Shown: one piece after another, positions 1 to 12,470 of the stretch | Numbering within the stretch: the stretch's first letter is position 1 | Layout: every line of letters begins with the position of its first letter | Assembly (NCBI GenBank): GCA_003118195.1 | Contig: BEXV01000030.1 | Span: forward strand, 179,210-243,209 | Reading direction: 5' to 3' | Source of the DNA: Hemicentrotus pulcherrimus | Taxonomy: Eukaryota > Echinodermata > Echinoidea > Camarodonta > Strongylocentrotidae | DNA: 64,000 bases | Position numbers and translations under genes: made by a program | The notes under the pieces: model-generated | Told to the model about the DNA's origin: nothing | Databases searched by the model: none | Seen by the model: only the letters and a program-made list of their open reading frames with translations

Positions 1-3000
1 ATTATTTCAATTCTCTCTCTTTTACACAAACACACCAGCTGAACACACACTAGAATAAAAGAGAAAAAAGAGTTTAAATGTGAAATACAAATATTGAGGT
101 TAAAAAGAAAAATTCAGCACATCCACACATCCATCCTGTGAACAAAACATGTGTTCATGCATGTAGTAGAAACACATATTTACTTATTCACAATCATTTT
201 CATATTACACTGCTTGCCTAGCTTCCCTCCCATGTACACATCAGCGATTATTCACCTGCGCGCAAAATTTGATTTGTATCCACTAACTCGGGAGCTCTCA
301 GAGCATCGCACACAGGGGGGTTCCTGGGATACGAAGTGCTGTATCGATGGAATTACAGCTTGATTGTGTTATCATTGCTGTATGATATGACATTTAATCA
401 AATAAGCGCAACCTTTATTCTCTCTTTTCTATTGTTGTGCTAAGAGTAGTAACTGAGAGGGCAGAATGCAAGGGGAAGAAGCTTCTTTTATCATGACTAT
501 AATGTGATACCCCCGCTGTGCTAAAATTGTTAATTCTACGGAAGCCATATTTGTGTGTCGTGTCATACCTTCCAGATAGCCGCATTGCAGTGTCATAGAA
601 TGATTTGAGTTTATTCATACCTTTTAAGTCAACATATCACTTATCAAAGAAATTTTAATGCACTTGAAAAGAGTTTTCACACCCAATCACCCTGAAGTCA
701 TGTGGCAAAAAGTTACGCATTTATTTACGCTGGTGCACAATTCTTCAGTCCTATAGACTTTGCATTTTAGTTGGCTGTTCGAGCAGATTCATATATTTGA
801 TCATGAATACTTTGGACGGGATTTCAATCATAAAACCCTTAAGCAGCAGTGCCACTGGGCCTATGAAGAGTATAATGAAACTGATTGTGTATAGGCTACA
901 TGATGAAATATATGGCATCAAAGCTGCTTCTGTGTTTTGTAGAGTTTACAAAGATGGTGATGATTTTGATGTGGGTGTTGATGATAGGGGTAATAATGGT
1001 GATGATTATAACGATCTTGAGGATTCCAGATGAATGAAAACTTCTTTGATAATTAGTTTGATGATTGAAGTGTAATGAGCGCTATAAACTTCGCCCATTC
1101 TCTTTCCAATAAGGCCCCTGATTGGACGAAGATGTCAGGTGACGAAAGAAGGTTGTGATCCGTAACAGACAACTCTCCTTGACTTTCTGTCTCTCATGAT
1201 GGGGCATCCATTACTATATTAGTCATCATCTACCCATTTTGTTCTATCATCAATCACCCTCATCCGGACCATCAGGAGGACAAGCCTAAGACAAATTTAC
1301 AGAGCAAGATGGTTGTATGCTGGTGTGTTAGTGAGACCAGGAGGAGGAGGATGGAAGATGAGATGATGAAGAGATGAGAATGAGAGAAGGATGAGGAGGA
1401 GATAGACCAAGGAAAGAGGTTATGGGAGAAACCAGCAGAGGGTGTAGAGTACAACAGAGACACATTTATAGAGCAAGATAGTTTTAAGCTGGTATGTTAT
1501 TGGGATGTAGAAAAGGGGAAGGAGGATAAGCTATAGAAGAATGATGAGAGGAGATAAGAAGAGAGACCATGAGAGGATGAAGAGTGCAAACTCAAGGCAA
1601 GGAGAGAAACGAATACAATGATGGAAAGAATCAGAAAAGTAGTGTAGACAGACATTCTAGAGAGTTAAATGTCGAAAAATGAATGACTGCAATGATGGAC
1701 CCGCTTAAAAAATTCATAGAATTGTTTGTGCTAATAGCCATAAGAGCATGAGCAGGACATGCCCTTCTGGTAATCATGTGATGTGCAAGAGGTATAGGTG
1801 ATAATAGGAAGAGAAGGTTTTGTGGATGAAAGAACCAAAGAGAATGAATCATTTTATAAGTACTTATATTTGAATCATGACCATTACTGCCCAGACAGAT
1901 ATCTGAATCCTCTCTACATGTTTTCATTCATGAGAACACGGGGCTCATTTGTGAATAAAGCCTGCTACATACTTGAGTTGTCATGTCGATACATCATCTA
2001 TTGTGTGTCATTATTGACCTAGTGACAACACCCTGCTCTTCAGCTGTGCATGTTCTATGGCAATTAGGTGATGCGATCCATTTGGCCTTCTGCTCCTAAT
2101 TGCCCCCTTTTTCTCCTTTTTTATTCTCCCCCTCTCCCCTTGTTTCATTTCTTTGTTATCCTTTTACATTACATTACAATCTTTTCCCTGTCTTATTTAT
2201 TAATTCATAATTTAGCTGTTTTAACTTTGTGTGTCTTTATTCATCTCCATCTTTCTCCATTCCATTTTCATCTTTTCCTCCATCTCTCTCTGTCTTTCTC
2301 TCTTCACATTGTTCTTGTAATGATTGTATGATCTCCTTATCTTTAATCCTATCATGCTATCACTTTCTCCCTTACTCTCTATCACAATCTTCCTCTGTTT
2401 TGCCCATTCCCATGTTCATTCTCCATGACATCCAATTCAATCTGGGCGGTTCTCTGAAGCAAGAAATCAAGGATAGTTCCAGTCTGTCATTACAACTAGA
2501 TTGATCGCTGTACTTATCCGGCTTTTTGTGGTGATATTACGATTCGCAGTGTTTACAGAGTAAATTCCAGGGAAGTCCCTTGGTTGGCAGAGATGAGCGT
2601 TTGTAGTTTGCGCTTGCTTTGCATCAAGCTTATTTTTTTATTTACTCGATGTCATTGACATGCACTGCTTGTGCCTAGTGCACTGTTAAGAATTATGTAA
2701 ATTAGTTGGTCTGCTTTCCATTTTGAAAAGGCTTCATTAATAGCATTCATTCATGTTTGTTTAGTAAAATGATGTGAATATGAAAGCTTATCAACCAAAC
2801 AATTTATGCTACTGTTGTTCAAGTTATTTGTAAGACTTGGGCATGAAATTGCTATTTGTTAACTAGATCTCAGACAATAATTTCTGCTCCGTCTAGACAA
2901 CTTATTGTCTCATAGGGAACTGTACTTGTTTGGATGATAAATAAAGCTATCATAAGAAGAAATCCATTACTGAAAAATGGGCTATTTTCTGGAAAGATTA

Positions 3001-3622
3001 ACAAAAAATAGTCTGCTGTTATTAAAATATGAACTTTCACAGGCATTTCCTTTTTTGGGGTGAGGGGAGGAGCTCCAGTAAACATTTTATTTCTTATCAG
3101 GCTCGTTTCATTTTCAGTTGTCTCTGTTTTTAAGTTTGTGTCTTCTGTATAGGTCGTTCGGGTATAAAACAAGTTATTTCCTTTGTAGAAATAATAGTTT
3201 CTTCATAGATTTGCTTTAGGATGTTCAAAAGAATCTGCGGGATTCACGGTTTTACAATTTCAGAGAAGGAACCATAAAACTTCCGCTCCTTATATGGGGG
3301 TTATACTGAGGGTACAAAAACAAAAAGTTTGTGGCTCAGTCCACATCATTATTCAGGTGGGACATGTTTCTCTCTGCACCTCGGTAATTTCAGAGGAAAT
3401 ATTTTGGAGTGTTCATTGCTAAGAAAACAAAGGTGTTAAATCACTGTTGATTCTACCAAGTCTCCCAGAACCAAACTTTCTCCTTTTTTTTCTCCAAAGT
3501 CCACCATCCCCCTCAAAACGAATTTACCAGGTTCAAGCAACATCCCGGCATTGTCTATACGAGGTCAAGAACAAAGGGGGCCACACGTATTGCCGCCTCT
3601 TTATGCCCATCAATGCCCGCTC

Positions 3623-3653
<31 letters not shown>

Positions 3654-6600
3654 AAGATGATCTTATGTCGGTCGTCGGCATCTCTGCATTTATGATAACC
3701 CTGGTCGTACTCCCATTCCTCTCAATAGAAAACTGGGTCGATACCGGATGAAGATATTGATGCAGGGTCTCTAGCGTGGATCCCAATCGGCTACCACTCT
3801 TCCCTCTCTTCACCGTTGCTCCCTTTAGTCCTGTATTCCGTTTGATGGCCAAACAGTAACTCAACCCCTGTGAATACACAGACCGGCATGGAAGTCTGGC
3901 GGGGGTAGTCGCAGAGCTCATACTGCAAATATGTATTTTTTGGAAGTTCCCTGTGTTCTACTATCCATCATAATGGTGGCTATCATAATGTTGTTTTAAT
4001 AGCTTTGTATTTGAGTTTGTTCCGTTAACAATGCCTCAACAGAAAAAATTTAGGGAACTTTTCATGAGATTTTTTCAGGTGTATATAGTAATTAGCAGTA
4101 TCCTTAATTATTGTATTATGATATTTTAATATTATCTTTACAAATATACTAGTTTCCCTCCAATTCACATTCCTTGTGTATGTTGTAAAGTGGTATTAAA
4201 GAAATATTGCAAGAATATAAAATTCTTGAATCACGCAGGTAACAATTTTTAATGCAGATGATGCAGCAAGGTGAGATCAATAGTCTTTGACGTGTCTGAT
4301 TGATGAGACTAAGGGGACCAGTGGACACCTCTACCAAAAAGTCAGGGGTACAAAGCCACTTGTAACCATGCATTATTCAGACTGAGTGACCCCGGACACT
4401 CGCCCAGTAGTTCCCCACTCCCGGAATCAGGGGGTCCCTAATGGCCAATTGATACTCCCCACGCTTTCTGGACTAAGTGGCCGTGTCCACTGCGTGCTGG
4501 AGTGGCGTGGCCACCGATGATGCTAGCCGCAAACTGGATGGAGGACGCTTCTCCATCTCCTAAATTCCATCATCATCTCCTTCCCGCTTGCTTGGTCTGG
4601 TATCGCTCTTACTCACACTTATTCACACACCTCTACCGGGATGGCCTAAATATGATACCTTCTCGCATTCTTTTCTCTTCACCTTAATATGCATCTCATT
4701 AGAATTCTTTAGCCCTTTCTTATTCTCTTCCTGTTGCGTTGGTCATTGGGGTGATGGTCCGAGGGTCTCCAGTTTCATTCAAATTCTGGTGCTTTGGTGG
4801 AAAGAGGCCAAGATTCTGTACCCACTTGGGGTGCAAGGCCATCTACATCTTTGAAGATGAATCATGTAAAATGGATTTCTGGAAGTGTCCGAGCGATGGT
4901 GATTCACCCTCGCCGCTGAATGGGACCAGGTGGATGGGCTTCGTTGACCTGCATTCATAAATTTATGTTTTCACTGTTTTTACCCCATTTACAATTCCCC
5001 TTAGTTTGCATGATTACATCTTGAACAACGCGGCTTTCTAAGAAATGTCATCGATACCAGCAGCTAGTATCCATACGAATGATGATTATTGATGTGGAGG
5101 GGAAACATGATGCATACAAAGTTACATCAGTCCCTGTCACAGAAACAGGTGATATGTTAGAAGGGAATGATGGAGTATGTGTTCTATGTCCAGGCACTTG
5201 GTATCGTCTCGCACGGCAGTTGTGCACATTTCATTTAACGAACCAGGACATACAACCACATGTTCAGCCATCATTCCTGCATTCTGTCTAAATGAATGAG
5301 TAAGCCGCATTTAAATGGTCGTAATGGGAAGAGTAAACCAGTGCCCCGAGGGAGCTACAACGGACAAGGTACTGTCGGCAGGGGCAGATGCACCATTGTG
5401 CGCGATGTTTCGCCTCGGTGGTAAACGTGCAAGATGACATTGAACCAACAATAGGCAAGTGATGCATGAGGGGAAATTACATTCCAGCTGGGATACCAGG
5501 GAACATCTCCATCCCCAAAATATAAAAAGACAGTTTTAATAACTTCGTCTATAAACAGAGGGGGGAAGTGCAGTTAAATTGTAAATGAAAATTGAAATAT
5601 TGATCCATAATTCTTATGAAAGAGGATAATCTTTGTCTGAAAAGAAATGTGGGAGAAGAAAACGGTAGACTTATGACTAGTTGTGCAGTAAAAAGGAGCT
5701 GTTATCATCCTTTGCAGGTGATGGGATTGGATGGATCTATTGAATTTATACGACTATAAAGGTGTAAATAGTCTTGACCATACTATGAATACTATTGTTC
5801 ATCAATCTATTCAAAGACCCATCTTTAGTTTCCTTACTTAGGTCAGTACTTACAAAGTGAATAATATGTATGTAATAATAAATAAAGGTTAATATTTTTG
5901 TTTAAAGTTATGGGACAACTGTATCAAAAATGGAAGACTATAGAGTGTTTCCCCTCTCATGATCAGAAAGTATTGATTTCTGAAAGTTAATTATATGGAA
6001 GAAATTGTGATTTAGTAAGATACTAACCTAAAGATTTAGACACGAGACACAAAAGTCCTTTTGATTGATCATTTAGGGTCAACTTTTCTCTCAGTTTGAA
6101 GAAAATACAGCAGAAACTGAGAAGACCGGCAAGGGGATAAAGCTTTGTTCATCTCCCACTTGAAGTGAACTCTTTATGCCAAACCGCTGGGGTCATTAAA
6201 GGGAAAGTAATAGCCATAAAGAAAGCAATTTCCTGTGGATTATTTGTGTACAAAAGAGTCACAGACACAGACTTGGTTCTAAGGATCACCATGCAAAGAC
6301 ACCCTGCGGAAGATTGTTGATCCCAGCACAGACCCAATGTTTGAGGTAGTGGGAAAAAAGATAAACCGGTAGTTAAGGATGATCTCATGTAGGTTAAAAA
6401 TAGTCCAGAGTGTTTATCAGTAGCTCCTTTCTGCGACAGTTGGAAAACATTTATATTGTAGGTAAACACCTTTGTTACTCAAAATGGGGATCGTCACATA
6501 GTTCGATGATTATGCTAGACCATTGGAACAAAGTAACACATTTGAAATGTAGTCAGGATTGGGGCAATATATTTCTGAGTATATACCCCCAAGACATTCA

Positions 6601-9600
6601 AAGGTTGAATAATTGCAAGATCTATTCCTTCCTCCTCTGAAACTGTTGCCAAGTCTGTGTGGTTTTGTTGGTCAGATAATCTTGATGGAGGGTGAGGTGT
6701 GGAATGGGACTTGTTAAAGTAAAAGAAATGCATTCAGCCCTGGAAGTCAAGGGAAGAATTGTATAATTGATAAGGTGGGCGGAAATCAATTAGGAATTTG
6801 AAAGTGTTGGCTTATTTGGCGTGGTGTATACCTGGAGGGTAGACCACGCGTCAGATTGTCTGAGGTGGGACTAAGACGTTCAAACTAATCCTACAAACCC
6901 AACCAACAATGTGTCAAAGGATGTTTATTTGGTAATTGGAAACTCAAATGTAAGCTGGCATTCCACTCCAGGCTTTCATTCTTTTTCAAGGATTTTAACA
7001 AGGATTTTTTCCACCAGTTTCAAGAACTGAATATGAAGAAGGAAACACCCTCATGTAAAGGATTTGACTGCAACAAAGCTTGGCATTGGGTATAGGAAGA
7101 GCATGGTATTCATACTATGAGGAAGCTGTGCATTAAGAATACTCTTGTTTGTGCAGAACTTCAATAATATGTACTTTAGGGGTCACCCAGACCAAACAAG
7201 TACGAGGGGGTCGTAAATTCCTCTGTTTCTATTTTAGTAATGCGCAAGATTAAGACACTTCAAAAAGTACAGTAGCAAACTTTTAAAGTATGCCATGCAT
7301 AGAAAGTAGATAATTGCTAGGAATTGCAGTCAAGGAAATCGTCCTCGTCAAAGTCAAGCCCTTATTGCTGTCATGAATTCTCAATTCCTCATCTAATATT
7401 TCATTTAGACCCATAGTAATTCTCCAAACACTCCCCAGGGGGGCTTTGCGTACTTGGTCAGGGATGCTACAGCAATACAAATGATCGTTTGATGTAGGGC
7501 CTGCAGGCCTTGAATGCATAAAGAAGAAAATTTGAATGCAAAATTCATATTGTAATTTAGGGTAATTGTTTTGAATACAAATGATGTTTATGGTATTGAA
7601 CGTGGTCAGAAAAATGTCAGTGATGCTTTTGATAAAACAAGAAATATATTATGGGGCANTACTCTAATGGTAAAAGAAAAAGGCCCAATAATTATTTTTT
7701 TGATTGACATACTCTCCTTTTTGATTTGGGTATTTGCTGTGCTTCTATACCTTTATATCTTGTGCTTAGGTCATTTTGTATTTTGGGAAAATCTTTCAGA
7801 TCAAAATAGGAAAAAGATATTATTGCCTGTTTGATATATAGAGCTGAACTCTCTCACACACCACCCGTTGGCCTATATGCTACATGTGCCGGTATCCACC
7901 CATGCTTGCTTGTATCCTCTCTGTGCTGCGTATCCTCCTCAACCAACCAAACATTATTAATGATCATAACACGGCAGACTGCAAAAAGCATTCATTCATT
8001 ACCTCAAGCTCATCCGCGTCATTAGCGGAAAATGTCGGCAAGTTTGCCCGCTTCTGAGACACTCTACGATGATTATGCCAGCTTCTCTCCCCCTCTGCAC
8101 AGGCTCTCCCTAGTCTCTGCCCTGAGACTGTTTACATTTACCTGTTCTTATGTTGTTTCTAAAAGCATAGGATATGTGAGCCTCAAAACATTACATGTTA
8201 GCACATTTTTTCATTCTCTTGGATAGATGTAATAAAGCTTTAATTTTCTACTATTTTTATTTCACAAGCCCCTGGTGGATTTCAGTGGGAACCAAGTTAA
8301 AATGCTTTCTAAGCCACCATTGTAATAGATTTTATTGCCTGGCCTTGCCCTTGAGATTTTTGTATAATTTGTTTATACATTTGGAAAAACGTTGGTAGTT
8401 TGCTTCTACAATTACCCTCAACAATAAGTTCATTAATTTTACCTCATCAAAATAACTGCCACATATTGTCCAATTCCTCCTAATTTCAGATCATTTTAGA
8501 ACCCATGGATAACGTTTAATTTTATCCAGTGCACATTTCCAATGGTTTATTCATCCCTTATCAACTCTAGTTGAAAATTTAGCAGGGTAAGATATAAGAA
8601 ACACCGCTAATTTGTTCTCCTAGTGATGGATATCCGAGGGCTGTACTTGAGAGTATTCGTTGAAAAGGTTACATAAAGATGTCTGAGAATGAAGACTCAT
8701 CCTCCATCTTCCAACCACCGGGATAACTACTCACCTAACTCACTCTCCCCGGCACCTGATGGAAAGGCACGTGGGATATACCTCACTCGGTCCCAAGATG
8801 ATACAAACATTCAATGATTCTAATGAATACCACCATACATGCCTGGCCTGCCTGCCTGTAGTCATGTTTATCAACTCAACATACCTTGTGATGATTCGCT
8901 AGAGATTCACAATCTTATTGCCATGCTGGATTTAATACGATGTGGAAAGAAGTTAGCGCACTTCATATCTTCCCAAGATAGCCTTGAGATTAAAAGATGT
9001 ACTCAGCAGTAAATGACTATATTTTGTACTTCTCTCAAGAATTTTTTTTGGTAATGAAAGTCGCCTATCCATTGATAAAGTTATCATTATTCATTTGATT
9101 CATACACAATTTAAAGATAGAAGCTGTTAAAATCATTGAAATAAAAGTCATCTTTCATTCAATGCTGCCTACCCACCTAACTTAAAATAAAATAAAAAAT
9201 CCATTTTATTAAATCACACACACAAAAAAAGAATAGTAATGTTAATGATCAAAATTGCATTACAGCTTAATGTTTATTAGGAAATTATGTTTGAGAAATG
9301 TAGCAATAAAGGCAGAAATAATGATTATAAAAGCCTAATGGTACATTCTATCACGAAACAACAAAAAAGGTGAAGCATCAATTTTTTTTTTTCATTCCCA
9401 AAAATAATTGTAAATATTATTTGCACTTCAGAGGTCACCCCCTGTCAAGTAAACCTCCAATGATGGGTAAAATACAAATCTGGTAAAGACCTGTTATTAG
9501 TGAGTTTGTCTGGCGGGTAATCAGACATAAAAACCTTCTCCTTCAGTGAGCCTAGTCAGACCTACTCTACTGGTATGGTAGCGGTAGTGATTGTAGTCGG

Positions 9601-12186
9601 ATGGTTTCAAACAAAAACAGCATTCCCTCATCTGATAATTTATTCATTGGTGAAGGCACGGAAGAACAGGGGGGAGGGGAGGGGGATTAAAGGAGGAACG
9701 GTCTTTCAACGAGATGGGTGTATGGGAATGTATAGTGGCAGCCTTTCTCAATTTAAGTTGCCATAAGCCATTCTTAATGTAGGCAAACAGAAAATCAAAT
9801 TTATTGTTCTTTTTTACTTCTAAAGAGCTGGTACAGTTGAAAGAAGATTGATGAAAACAGTCGCAAGTTACTTGACATGTTATGATCAAAATTTGACCTA
9901 ATTTGTTGGCAAATGTTTATGTGAATATGTTGCATTGTGTAACAGTGTATTAATGTAATGACCACATGGTGATGTGTATTTCATAAGGATGTCCAGATAC
10001 ATGTACTGTGCTTATCAGAAGACTTTTCCAATGCCATACGACCTGAGCTGTCCTTTAAGGAGGCATGATTCATATCTCATTATTTCCCCTGAATTGAGCA
10101 CATCTTCTAATTTCCCCATATCACTTGCAAGATAAGAGAACAGAATCAATAGTTGCATCAAGCTTGAAAATGCTTGTAATAATTGAATTGATTTTTCGGT
10201 CGCTGTTAGCGGGATAAATTCTTAATGCATTTTTATACAATCTTTATTGGACTGTCTGTTCAATACCGTAGTGTCGAATTTGTTTAACCCTCCTGTTACC
10301 ATTGGTCGAATATCTTAAAGTTGATAGGGCAAAGCACTGCTACTGCCTGAAATGTTGTCATTATATTATGAAGCATTGTGATGTTTATTTTTGAATTAAA
10401 ACACATATTATGTCACTACTGCTGCTTCTAGCAAAATAGATAATTTCCAATGCTTTGTAACAAATTCTTTTACAAGGAGAAAAAACTGGGTATTGTTACA
10501 TAAAATGAAATACATCTTCTGTAGTCAATATTTGCTATATAAGACTTGCATTGAGTTAGTTTACTCTCAATATCGCGTTATTTTCATTTCATATGTGGTT
10601 AGGTTGGCAATTTATTTTAGGTCATCTGTAGATATTTGATAACAGCTCGCTGTGCTGTAAAACTAACAGACATCCCATTGAATAGAGGTCATGGGTATAC
10701 TGAGGTCATGCCATACAATTGTAGATCAATACATCCCCCTTGGAAAGCTTATATCTGGGACTGTGACAAAAGAATGATTAGTACCTTCAGCGGAGCAGCA
10801 AATCTCCATATTTTCATTTGGGTTACATTCTATGGTTCTCCTTCAGAAGACTGTTGTCATGGAATCCTCTGGGGATTCGGTCTGATGTAGAACATGGCAA
10901 GATCATTGTAGTTATGTCAACACAGAGATTATGTCAGTGAGAGACACTTTAAGTTAGTTTCAATCAGAAAAATAAAAAAAATTTTTATATATATAATTTT
11001 TTTCTCCTGGTACTTGGAATGTATTACGTTTATCATCTGTCAAACAGTTTTGTGTACAAACTTATAGATATCTTTTACAATTAGTGAATTGGTGCTGATC
11101 TCTAGAAAATAGTGTCAAGATTTTTTTCTCTAATATTTGTAGCTAAATGTATATTTTCACTTGGTAATCTGTCCCACTGTTCAATTCAGTGAGATTTGAA
11201 TATTTGTAGTTTTTTTGTTTTTTTTTTGTTACATGCACCAGTCATATTTATTTATGCATACCCTTTTGGTATTGTCTTGTCTTCAAGATTTGTTTACCCC
11301 TTTCTAGAATTAGGCCTCTCTAGGTTTTCTGACCAGTATTAATATTTATGAAATTCACTCTCTGTGAAATATCGCAAGGTCACTCTGGTTCTTAAGCAGT
11401 GCACTTGTCTCTCAGTTTGTCTGAACTTGTTTGAGTCGAACTTTGTTTCATAAGCCTTAGGACTTATTCGAGTGTCTCGGAGTGATATTTTTATCGAATC
11501 AATTTTTAGTAACACCTCTCCATCATTCGTCAAGCAAGCCCCATGTGGGATTACTGTAAACCTTGGTCAGAGATTACAAAAGCTTTTTAAGATTTTCAAG
11601 GAAGAGATTTGTCAACCAGTTTGATATGGAATTAAACTTTGATGTGTGGAATAATGAATAGCAGATGAGAAAGCCCAGTAAATATTGGAGTGGGAGTGAG
11701 TTTTCTACCTGATTAGAAGGAATATATGAATGTTATGATATCTTTTGGGTATCTTCTATTTGATTTGGTTTAGTAAAGAGACAGTTTCAAGATCAAAGAT
11801 TGAGACTCAAATGTCAGGGGCACGTTATTGGATTCATATAATTTTAATCAAATATCCATATAAATATCTGCGGTGAAAGGAATTTTCCCCTTGCATAAGA
11901 CTTTTGTTTTAGGGCTGAAAGGATTGTGCAATTGCTGCAATGAAATGTAGCATCTTTCAGCAGAATTTTGTGTAAATGCTTCTTTGCAAAGTATGTTTCA
12001 GTTTCTTGTAGCTTTTTCAATAATATCACAAAAATATATGTAGGTAAGTAGGTTTCTGCTCTGGATGAAATACGTTAATGATATGTCATATTAATAGGAT
12101 GCAAGAAAATGTATGAATAACTTGAAATATCCAATTAAAAAAACAATGTATCTTAATCTTATTTCCTTTGTTTTGGTATCTTTCAG
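1..12186. other. Upstream non-coding sequence, probably an intron of the PDZRN gene
   Basis: No exon, RNA gene or recognisable mobile element could be supported here. The sequence is AT-rich with short low-complexity stretches, including an (AG)n run at 3623-3650 and one ambiguous base at 7659. The first exon seen, at 12187, begins in the middle of PDZ1, so an earlier exon must exist on the + strand. I looked for the family's segment preceding the second half of PDZ1 (Gly-Gly-Leu-Gln-x-His-Asp-Arg-Ile) and did not find it. This stretch is therefore most simply part of one long intron that continues leftwards. Confidence 0.6.
3623..3650. repeat. (AG)n microsatellite
   Basis: A nearly pure AG dinucleotide run, with no coding context. 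Confidence 0.95.
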
Positions 12187-12470
12187 GTGAATGGTCAAGA
12201 CCTGTCCAAAGCCACTCATGAGGAAGCAGTGGAAGCCTTCAAGAATGCCCAGGAACCCATCATTGTCCAGGTCATGAGGCGGTCAGCCTGAACGGCCAAG
12301 AACGGGAGCACCACGCCCAACGGTCAAGGGAGAGTGCCCAGTCCCTTGGAGAGGACAGTGTGCAGTGTAGGGACGCAGACAGAGCTTCAGAATGAGGATC
12401 TGATGTGGAAGGTGCTACAGAGATGCTCGCTACCACCCAGTGAAAATCACTGTGATGGGACATTAGATGG
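12187..12470 (+). CDS. PDZRN3: PDZRN exon: end of PDZ1 and TQT linker, with an in-frame TGA
   Basis: The acceptor is TTTCAG at 12181-12186 and the donor is GG|GTAAGC after 12470. The exon starts in phase 0 and ends with two bases of a Gly codon. Codons 1-32 encode the last half of PDZ1: a strand with VNGQDLS, the alpha-B helix [13 protein letters not shown], whose His would contact the ligand Ser/Thr of a class I peptide, and the last strand PIIVQVMRR. These match the PDZRN3/4 family very closely. Codon 35 is TGA at 12289-12291. The same frame then stays open to the donor and encodes a linker with VGTQTEL, which resembles the GTQT segment at this place in vertebrate PDZRN3. Conservation beyond the stop argues that the frame was coding until recently or still is. 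Confidence 0.93.
12289..12291 (+). other. In-frame TGA stop inside the conserved PDZRN frame
   Basis: Codon 35 of the exon beginning at 12187 reads TGA, between Ser-Ala and Thr-Ala just after PDZ1. As I recall them, vertebrate family members have an Arg-Thr near this place, so the ancestral codon may have been CGA and the change a C-to-T at a CpG. Most of the coding sequence and six exon junctions lie downstream. An mRNA carrying this TGA should therefore be a nonsense-mediated decay target unless the stop is a sequence error or is recoded. Confidence 0.9.

Noticed and set aside
1..12186. RING, zinc-finger or first-half PDZ1 exon of the same gene
   Set aside because: I looked for Cys/His-rich segments and for the Gly-Gly-Leu-Gln-x-His-Asp-Arg signature next to donor sites and found none.
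12289..12291. Selenocysteine at the TGA
   Set aside because: No family member is known to me with Sec or Cys at this place. It lies in a linker, and I could not identify a SECIS element in the 3' flank. A CpG transition or error is simpler.
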